From Flavobacteriales bacterium (lineage in GTDB: Bacteria > Bacteroidota > Bacteroidia > Flavobacteriales > BACL11): DNA of 6,208 nt. The translations under genes and the position numbers were made by a program. Location: contig NYTT01000048.1 in NCBI GenBank assembly GCA_002683775.1, positions 1-6,208 of the forward strand. Direction: 5' to 3'. The notes beneath the pieces are model-generated. The model did no database searches. It was given only the letters and a program-made list of their open reading frames with translations, and was not told the DNA's origin. Shown one piece after another: positions 1-4,930 of this stretch. Position 1 is the stretch's first letter, and the number at the start of each line of letters is the position of its first letter.

Positions 1-4
1 TAAA

Positions 5-46
5 TAAAACAAAAAACCCTCATAATATATTGCATTATAAGGGTTT
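5..46 (-). terminator. Intrinsic terminator downstream of tRNA-Asp
   Basis: The arms at 14-26 and 34-46 are complementary over 13 positions, with a 7-nt loop at 27-33. Read on the minus strand, the one non-Watson-Crick position (21/39) is a G-U wobble; on the plus strand it would be a C/A mismatch, so the hairpin favours minus-strand transcription. The stem holds three G-C pairs near its base and is followed on the minus strand by a U-rich run (TTTGTTTT). It starts 15 nt after the tRNA 3' end, so it most likely ends the tRNA transcript. Confidence 0.85.
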
Positions 47-60
47 AACTTTTGTTGTTG

Positions 61-134
61 CGGTCTGGACGGGACTCGAACCCGCGACCCCATGCGTGAC
101 AGGCATGTATTCTAACCAGCTGAACTACCAGACC
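61..134 (-). tRNA. tRNA-Asp (anticodon GTC)
   Basis: The reverse complement folds into a full cloverleaf. The 7-bp acceptor stem pairs GGTCTGG (134-128) with CCAGACC (68-62), with G at 61 as discriminator base, as expected for tRNA-Asp. The anticodon stem is five perfect pairs (107-103 with 95-91) closing the loop CTGTCAC, which places GTC at 100-98. The T loop carries the usual GGTTCGAGTCC. The 3' CCA is not encoded (the next bases are CAA), so it must be added after transcription. The gene lies 38 nt beyond the DUF58 stop codon but appears to have its own promoter. Confidence 0.97.
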
Positions 135-147
135 GTTTTAAGCGGTG

Positions 148-177
148 CAAATATAATTTGTTTTTTAAAATATCAAA
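148..177 (-). promoter_or_regulatory. Bacteroidota-type promoter of tRNA-Asp
   Basis: On the minus strand there is TTTG (177-174), an 18-nt spacer, then TATATTTG (155-148). This matches the -33 TTG and -7 TAnnTTTG elements known for the primary sigma factor of Bacteroides and Flavobacterium. The box ends 13 nt before the tRNA 5' end, leaving a short 5' leader. The -33 element overlaps the TGA stop codon of the preceding DUF58 gene. This is the best promoter match in the window because both elements are present at suitable spacing. Confidence 0.75.
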
Positions 178-1096
178 ACATTTTTTGCCTTTTCAATAAA
201 TAAGAATCTAATATATTTTCAAAGCCATTATTAATATCAACTTCAATAAAGTCTATCTTATATTTATAGCACATTATTCGTAAATCTTCTTCATACTTTT
301 TTGAAATATTTTGATATTTATCTTTAATTGAATTAGGACTAATTGTTAATTCTTCTTTACTTTCAATGTCAATAAATTTAAATGGACGATTTTCAAAATC
401 AAAGTTAATTTCTGTTTTAGATTCTTTCAAATAAAATAAAATTACTTCGTGTTTATTATGTTTTAGGTGTTTATAAGCTTCAAATTGTTCATCTAATGTT
501 TTATGTGGATGAATGAAGTCTGTAAAGATAATTACTAATGACCTTTTATGTAGTAATTCAGATATTTGATGAAGAGCATTTGATGAATCAGTTAATTTTG
601 ATTTTAGTCCATCTTCATTTAAAAGTTTATCTAATTCTGCATATAATATTCTATGATGTCGTTTGGTTGTTTTGCTTGGGGTATGTACATCTAACTTTTC
701 AGAGAAAATACTCAAACCAACAGCATCTCTTTGTCTCTTAAGTAAATTTGTTAATACTGCAGATGCGTATATTGAGAATAGTAGTTTATTTGGTTGATCG
801 AAGCTTAGATCTTTTACAATTGGATAGTACATAGATGAAGAAGCATCTATTACAAGTTGACATCTAAGATTAGTTTCTTCTTCAAATTTTTTATTAAATA
901 GTTTGTCAGTTCTTGCAAAGAGTTTCCAATCAACATGTTTAGTGTTTTCTCCCTGATTGTATGGTGAATGTTCTGCAAACTCTACAGAAAAACCATGATA
1001 TGGACTCTTATGTTTACCAGTAATAAAACCTTCAACAACTTGATTTGCAAATAGCTCAATATTTGATGAAAACTTAGTATAATCTAGTTTTTTCAT
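173..1096 (-). CDS. DUF58 domain protein with von Willebrand A-like fold
   Basis: This 307-residue protein carries the DUF58 signature at about residues 49-73 (GEN..HVDW..FART..L..K.FEEE). A von Willebrand A-like segment follows, with the metal-binding motif D84-A-S86-S-S88 and a second acidic stretch, FTD (191-193). No signal peptide or membrane segment is seen, so it is probably cytoplasmic. The length is normal for the family. DUF58 proteins often sit beside a MoxR-type AAA+ ATPase and Bat-type von Willebrand proteins, and are thought to act in chaperone-like or envelope-stress roles; the exact function is not established. Here the upstream neighbour is thioredoxin, 46 bp away with no clear promoter between, so the two are probably cotranscribed. 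No MoxR gene is present in the window. The ATG start puts the conserved region at its usual distance from the N-terminus. Confidence 0.9.
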   Translation of the reverse strand: MKKLDYTKFSSNIELFANQVVEGFITGKHKSPYHGFSVEFAEHSPYNQGENTKHVDWKLFARTDKLFNKKFEEETNLRCQLVIDASSSMYYPIVKDLSFDQPNKLLFSIYASAVLTNLLKRQRDAVGLSIFSEKLDVHTPSKTTKRHHRILYAELDKLLNEDGLKSKLTDSSNALHQISELLHKRSLVIIFTDFIHPHKTLDEQFEAYKHLKHNKHEVILFYLKESKTEINFDFENRPFKFIDIESKEELTISPNSIKDKYQNISKKYEEDLRIMCYKYKIDFIEVDINNGFENILDSYLLKRQKMF

Positions 1097-1098
1097 AA

Positions 1099-1144
1099 AA
1101 TTGATTTAAGAAACGAGTTAACAGAATAATTTTCTGAATCAATT
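1099..1144 (-). repeat. Inverted-repeat structure between thioredoxin and DUF58 genes
   Basis: The short spacer holds two inverted repeats. The outer 8-bp arms are 1099-1106 (aattgatt) and 1137-1144 (aatcaatt). The inner 5-bp arms are 1122-1126 (cagaa) and 1132-1136 (ttctg), with a 5-nt loop. In the minus-strand mRNA the outer structure would join the thioredoxin stop region to the bases just ahead of the DUF58 ATG. No U-tract follows, so it does not look like a terminator. The arms are AT-rich and the pairing is weak, so it may be chance. Confidence 0.3.
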
Positions 1145-1460
1145 ACATATGATTTTCAAGAATCTCAATTAGCTTAGATTTTGGTTGATTTCCAACAACT
1201 TTGTCAACTACTTCTCCATCCTTAAATACGAGTAATGTAGGAATGTTTCTTACTCCATATTTTTGAGGTGCTTCTGAGTTCTGATCAACATCAACCTTTC
1301 CTATTACTGCTTTTCCATCGAGTTCATTGTGTAGCTCTTCAATTACTGGAGCTATTGCTCTACAAGGTCCACACCAGGTCGCCCAAAAGTCAACTAAAAC
1401 TGGTTTGTCTGAGTCAATAACTAATTCTTGAAAGTTTGCATCTGTAAATTCTACTGCCAT
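1143..1460 (-). CDS. trxA: Thioredoxin
   Basis: This is a complete 105-residue thioredoxin, the usual bacterial length. It has the redox-active site W29-C30-G-P-C33, the buried acidic residue D24 in VDFWATW, and the cis-proline P74 in NIPT, followed by the LLVFKDGEVV strand and turn. It has no signal peptide, so it is cytoplasmic and reduces protein disulphides (ribonucleotide reductase, peroxiredoxins, methionine sulphoxide reductases), being recycled by thioredoxin reductase. The start is the ATG at 1460, which places the active site at its normal position. A TAnnTTTG box lies 20 nt upstream, so the gene probably has its own promoter and is read on into the DUF58 gene. Confidence 0.98.
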   Translation of the reverse strand: MAVEFTDANFQELVIDSDKPVLVDFWATWCGPCRAIAPVIEELHNELDGKAVIGKVDVDQNSEAPQKYGVRNIPTLLVFKDGEVVDKVVGNQPKSKLIEILENHM

Positions 1461-1480
1461 TTTTTTTATTTTTATTTATA

Positions 1481-1488
1481 CAAAATTA
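1481..1488 (-). promoter_or_regulatory. Putative -7 promoter box of the thioredoxin gene
   Basis: The minus strand reads TAATTTTG (1488-1481), an exact TAnnTTTG match, 20 nt upstream of the thioredoxin ATG. No clear TTG is found at the ideal spacing upstream, only TGTTA-like sequence, so the -33 element is weak or absent. The position, in an AT-rich 74-bp gap between the membrane-protein stop and thioredoxin, fits a promoter for the thioredoxin-DUF58 unit. Confidence 0.5.
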
Positions 1489-1534
1489 GTAATAATTTAC
1501 AATAATAACAGCATTTTAATATCTTGATAATAAT

Positions 1535-2110
1535 TTAAATATGTTGTTTAAATTTAAAACTATTTAGTAATAGAATGATAATTAAAATTTGTAATGAGAT
1601 AAGTAAATAATGTAAAATTATTATTTGAATTTGTGAATCAGAGATATCATATCCAAGTTCTAGAATCTTGTAAAAAACAAATGATAGTCCAAGTCCTATT
1701 AAGTAACCTAATTGCTTGTTTACATCAATTTTTCCTAACAATTCCTTACTCTCAGCTACTAATGTCTCTGCTCTAACAAGGTAACCTCCAAAAATAAAAG
1801 TAAGTTGGTAGCCGCAATAAATTAACAATGCTGATAAGGGTGAGTATTTTAAGTACAGAAAGATTAGAAGTGTAAGTAAAATTATTAACTCAACAAATAG
1901 AGAGATTTTAAAGAAACTATCTATATTTAATAGTCTGTCATAAAATTTAGCAATTACTAACATGCCCGCAGCCAAAACCATCCCACCGATAGAATAAATA
2001 GAAGTGTCTTCTAATGGTTGATAAATTGTAAATATGATGCCAATTGAAAGGCCAGTAAATGACGAGTTAAAGAGCTTGTAGTATAGAAATGCCTTATCCT
2101 TTAATGTCAT
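1535..2110 (-). CDS. Six-helix membrane protein resembling half of an MFS permease
   Basis: This 191-residue protein is very hydrophobic. About six membrane helices can be placed by eye at residues 13-32, 38-56, 66-87, 90-111, 133-152 and 161-183. A polar loop (about 112-132, RAETLVAESKELLGKIDVNK) lies between helices four and five. The layout, and the opening NSSFTGLSIGIIFTIYQPL, recall the N-terminal six-helix half of a major facilitator superfamily transporter, but those normally have twelve helices. No second half follows: the next 74 bp are noncoding and then thioredoxin begins. It starts 12 bp after the GAPDH stop, so it is probably cotranscribed with it. I do not recognise a named family or substrate. 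Either a self-standing small membrane protein or a truncated transporter is possible, though the intact frame argues for a real gene. Confidence 0.75.
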   Translation of the reverse strand: MTLKDKAFLYYKLFNSSFTGLSIGIIFTIYQPLEDTSIYSIGGMVLAAGMLVIAKFYDRLLNIDSFFKISLFVELIILLTLLIFLYLKYSPLSALLIYCGYQLTFIFGGYLVRAETLVAESKELLGKIDVNKQLGYLIGLGLSFVFYKILELGYDISDSQIQIIILHYLLISLQILIIILLLNSFKFKQHI

Positions 2111-2122
2111 AGAATTTTATTG

Positions 2123-3562
2123 CTAATAGTAAGTTAATCTTCTAACTTTAGCAATTTGCTTTGCTAAACGAATTACTTGCTTTGTATATCCAAACTCATT
2201 GTCATACCAAACATATAGTACAACATCCTTACCATCTTTCGTGCAAATTGTAGCATTACTATCATACACAGAGCAACAGCTATTTCCAATTATATCAGAT
2301 GAAACTAAATCTGGCTCAACTTGATAATTAATTTGATTTACTAGATTACCGTGAAGGGCAGCCTCTCTTATTGTTGCATTAATTTCTTTAACTGATGTTT
2401 CTTTTTTTAGTGTTAATTTTAATATTGCAAGCGAGACGTTTGGTGTTGGGACACGGACAGCATTTGCAGATAGCTTTCCATCAAGAGAAGGAATAACTTT
2501 AGTAACAGCAACACCAGCTCCAGTTGATGTGATTACCATATTAATTGCAGCTGACCTTCCTCTTCTGGGTTTTTTGTGCATATTATCAAGTAGATTCTGA
2601 TCATTAGTATAAGAATGAACTGTTTCTAAATGCCCCTTTATGACTTCGTATTTATTTTCAACAATATGTAATATTGGAGCAATGCAATTTGTCGTGCAAG
2701 ATGCAGCAGAAAATATATCTGTATTTTCTATATCTACTTCTTTAGAGTTTATTCCATAGACAATATTTGGTATCTCTTTTCCTGGTGCAGTTAATAGAAC
2801 CTTACTTACACCTTTTGATTTTAAATGTCGAGAAAGACTTGCTTTGTCAGTGAATGCTCCAGTGTTGTCTATTAGTAGTGCATCATTTATATCAAACTCA
2901 GTGTAATCTATATCTTCAGGATTTCCACCATTAATGAATCTAATCTGTTGTCCGTTTACAATTATGGAACTATTTTTAATATCAACATCAATTACTCCTT
3001 TAAATGCTCCGTGAACTGAATCTGTTCTTAAAAGATCTGCCCGCTTTATTATTTGTTCAGTTGATAAATTCCTAACAACAATTGCTTTTAGCCTTAATTG
3101 TTGCCCTTTTCCTGCTTGCTTTATTAGCTCTCTAGCTGCTAATCTCCCAATTCTGCCAAAACCATAAAGAATAACATCTTTTGCTTTTTTAGATTTATTA
3201 TCTTTATTAATGATATGATTTAATTTTTCACAAAGAAATTTATTTGCATTTTGTGAATTAGATTCAATATATTCAGCGGTTAACAACCCAATGTCAATTT
3301 TACTTGGCGCTAATTTTAATTTTAGCATTTCTTCAGCTAAAATATTTACTGTTTCAATGTTATTTACTCTACCAACTACATTATTTGCATAAGATACAAA
3401 ATTCATTAATTCAGAAGCTCCAATTTCAAGAAGATGTCTTCGAAACAAAATAAGCTCAATACCTTTTTCATACATTAATGTGCCAACAGATTTTAGAGTG
3501 TTTATTGCTAATTTCTCTTCGTTAATCCATTTATCTAGCTGATTGTCATATGTAATATCCAT
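2123..3562 (-). CDS. gap: Glyceraldehyde-3-phosphate dehydrogenase with N-terminal extension
   Basis: This enzyme oxidises glyceraldehyde 3-phosphate to 1,3-bisphosphoglycerate, or the reverse, in glycolysis and gluconeogenesis. From the ATG at 3562 it has 479 residues, against about 335 for classical GAPDH. Residues 1 to about 128 are an extra, mainly helical-looking domain, which I recall from Bacteroidota homologues. Then come the Rossmann motif GFGRIGR (134-140), DSVHG (181-185), the catalytic loop SAASCTTN with nucleophile C289, the partner H316 in HSYTND, and the C-terminal WYDNEFGY (452-459). The catalytic loop has Ala where SNASCTTN is common, and the end of the second Rossmann strand reads VVRN without the usual Asp, so NADP or dual cofactor use is possible. 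A TTG at 3607 would add 15 residues, but the promoter box at 3586-3593 lies inside that extension, so the ATG is preferred. It is divergent from dapF. Confidence 0.93.
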   Translation of the reverse strand: MDITYDNQLDKWINEEKLAINTLKSVGTLMYEKGIELILFRRHLLEIGASELMNFVSYANNVVGRVNNIETVNILAEEMLKLKLAPSKIDIGLLTAEYIESNSQNANKFLCEKLNHIINKDNKSKKAKDVILYGFGRIGRLAARELIKQAGKGQQLRLKAIVVRNLSTEQIIKRADLLRTDSVHGAFKGVIDVDIKNSSIIVNGQQIRFINGGNPEDIDYTEFDINDALLIDNTGAFTDKASLSRHLKSKGVSKVLLTAPGKEIPNIVYGINSKEVDIENTDIFSAASCTTNCIAPILHIVENKYEVIKGHLETVHSYTNDQNLLDNMHKKPRRGRSAAINMVITSTGAGVAVTKVIPSLDGKLSANAVRVPTPNVSLAILKLTLKKETSVKEINATIREAALHGNLVNQINYQVEPDLVSSDIIGNSCCSVYDSNATICTKDGKDVVLYVWYDNEFGYTKQVIRLAKQIAKVRRLTYY

Positions 3563-3585
3563 TTTTATTTTTAATTTTTCTTCTG

Positions 3586-3593
3586 CAAAAATA
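3586..3593 (-). promoter_or_regulatory. Putative -7 promoter box of the GAPDH gene
   Basis: The minus strand reads TATTTTTG (3593-3586), an exact TAnnTTTG match whose downstream edge is 23 nt before the ATG at 3562. Transcription starting a few bases beyond the box would leave a leader of roughly 15-20 nt. The box falls between the alternative TTG (3607) and the ATG, which decides the start in favour of the ATG. No good TTG sits at ideal -33 spacing. Confidence 0.5.
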
Positions 3594-3643
3594 GTTTTTT
3601 TACTCAATTAAGCTGTTCGATTTTAATGTTTTGAAATCTTAAA

Positions 3644-3655
3644 TATGTATACATA
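3644..3655. repeat. Perfect 12-bp palindrome in the divergent promoter region
   Basis: The sequence TATGTATACATA is identical to its own reverse complement over all 12 bases; the flanking bases (A and C) do not extend it. It lies in the 69-bp gap between the divergently oriented GAPDH and dapF genes, 9 bp upstream of the putative dapF -7 box. That is a typical operator position, covering the -33 region of dapF. It could bind a dimeric regulator, or be a chance product of AT-rich DNA. No regulator gene is seen nearby. Confidence 0.4.
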
Positions 3656-3664
3656 CAATTTTAC

Positions 3665-3672
3665 TATTTTTG
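3665..3672 (+). promoter_or_regulatory. Putative -7 promoter box of the dapF operon
   Basis: TATTTTTG matches TAnnTTTG exactly and is the same 8-mer found on the other strand ahead of the GAPDH gene. It ends only 4 nt before the dapF ATG at 3677, so transcription from it would begin at or very near the start codon, giving a leaderless or nearly leaderless mRNA. No TTG is found at the ideal -33 spacing. If the box is real, it drives the dapF, acetyltransferase and cytochrome genes. Confidence 0.45.
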
Positions 3673-3676
3673 CTAG

Positions 3677-4450
3677 ATGATTTTAGAATTTTACAAATAC
3701 CAAGGTACAGGCAATGATTTTATACTTATAGATGATAGAAAAAAAATTTTTGATATTAATGATGAAAACTTGATTTCTGCCTTATGTGAAAGAAAAATGG
3801 GGATTGGAGCTGATGGATTAATTTTATTAAGGGATCATAATGAATTTGATTTTGAAATGATATATTTTAATTCAGATGGAATGCAGTCAAGCATGTGTGG
3901 CAACGGAGGTAGATGTATTGTAGACTTTGCTAGATTGCTTGAAATTATTACAAACGAGACAACTTTTCTTGCTATAGATGGTATTCATAAAGCAAGAATA
4001 GATAATGAAGAGGTATTTTTACAAATGAGAGATGTGAATAGCATTCGGGAAATAGATAATGGTTTATTTTTAGATACTGGTTCTCCTCATTTTGTTAAAA
4101 TGGTAGATAATTTTGATTCTTTAAATGTAACTAAAGAAGGAAAGAAAATTCGAAATTCATCTAGTTTTAAAACAAAAGGTGTTAATGTAAATTTTGTTTT
4201 AGATTCAAATGATATTCAGGTAAGAACATATGAGAGGGGAGTAGAAGCAGAGACTTTAAGCTGTGGCACAGGAGTTGTTGCTACTGCATTAGCACTTCAT
4301 CACGCTAATTGTATTGATGAGAGTATTGTACATATTAATACAAAGGGTGGAGATTTAAGTGTTAGTTTTGAAGTGTTTAATGAAACCTACAGAAATATTT
4401 GGTTAAGTGGTGCTGTAAGTTTAGTTTATATAGGTGATTTTGAATGCTAA
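3677..4450 (+). CDS. dapF: Diaminopimelate epimerase
   Basis: This cofactor-independent epimerase interconverts LL- and meso-diaminopimelate, the last step before lysine and a source of the meso-diaminopimelate used in peptidoglycan. The 257-residue length is normal for Bacteroidota DapF. It opens with the conserved YQGTGNDFILID (8-19). The two catalytic cysteines are C74 in MCGNGGRC and C196 in ETLSCGTGVVA, and the substrate-binding N-S-D (65-67) and E187-R-G are also seen. It acts in the cytoplasm. The ATG at 3677 places the GTGNDF motif at its usual distance from the N-terminus, and no in-frame alternative is better. The stop overlaps the next gene's start, indicating translational coupling. 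It is divergent from the GAPDH gene across 69 bp. Confidence 0.97.
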   Translation: MILEFYKYQGTGNDFILIDDRKKIFDINDENLISALCERKMGIGADGLILLRDHNEFDFEMIYFNSDGMQSSMCGNGGRCIVDFARLLEIITNETTFLAIDGIHKARIDNEEVFLQMRDVNSIREIDNGLFLDTGSPHFVKMVDNFDSLNVTKEGKKIRNSSSFKTKGVNVNFVLDSNDIQVRTYERGVEAETLSCGTGVVATALALHHANCIDESIVHINTKGGDLSVSFEVFNETYRNIWLSGAVSLVYIGDFEC

Positions 4451-4920
4451 AAGGCAACAAAATATTATTAAGGTCATTAACATATTCTGATTTAAATTTT
4501 CTCAAATCAATTGAAAATAACATTGATAATTGGCATTTTGGAAGTGAAGAAAAAAAATTTTCAAATGATGAGTTAATAAATTATATAGAAAATGCAAAAA
4601 TTAACATTAAAATAGCTAAACAATATCGATTTGTTATAGAGTACAACTGTTCTCCAGTTGGATTTATAGATCTTTATAATTACAAAAATAAAAGTGCTGA
4701 AATTGGAATAATAATTTCTGAAAAATACCGAAATAGAGGTTTTGCAAAAGAATCTTTGTTCCTAATTTTAGATTACGCATTAAAAAACTTAGGTCTTAAA
4801 AAAATTAGTGCTACCATTTCATCTGAAAATTTATTAAGTTTAATGTTATTTAAATCATGTGGTTTTAAGATACATAAAACAGAAAATAATTTGATTCATT
4901 TTTGTAAATTAGCAATGTAA
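4444..4920 (+). CDS. GNAT family N-acetyltransferase, RimJ/RimL-like
   Basis: This 158-residue protein has the fold order of GCN5-related acetyltransferases of the RimJ/RimL type. It opens with LLRSLTYSDLNFL (8-20), and the central strand AEIGIII (85-91) leads into the acetyl-CoA pyrophosphate loop Y95-R-N-R-G-F-A101. The later motif N129-LLSLMLFKSCGF (to 141) is the usual region after that. The substrate could be a protein N-terminus, an amino acid, a polyamine or a small molecule; sequence alone does not decide. It is cytoplasmic. Its ATG overlaps the dapF stop in ATGCTAA, so translation is probably coupled, and the cytochrome gene follows after 10 nt. A role linked to cell-wall precursors or lysine is suggested only by position. 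Confidence 0.9.
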   Translation: MLKGNKILLRSLTYSDLNFLKSIENNIDNWHFGSEEKKFSNDELINYIENAKINIKIAKQYRFVIEYNCSPVGFIDLYNYKNKSAEIGIIISEKYRNRGFAKESLFLILDYALKNLGLKKISATISSENLLSLMLFKSCGFKIHKTENNLIHFCKLAM

Positions 4921-4930
4921 TTCTTTATCT

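Noticed and set aside
538..741. A 67-codon plus-strand open frame
   Set aside because: It lies wholly antisense to the well-supported DUF58 gene, has no recognisable domain and no promoter box, and its Leu/Phe/Ile-rich composition is that of a complement-strand shadow.
1500..1534. Possible terminator after the six-helix membrane protein
   Set aside because: AT-rich with short partial symmetries only; no stable stem followed by a U-tract could be drawn on the minus strand.
3563..3607. Fifteen-codon TTG-started extension of the GAPDH gene
   Set aside because: It contains the likely promoter box, starts with a rare codon, and does not resemble the conserved N-terminus; the ATG at 3562 is preferred.
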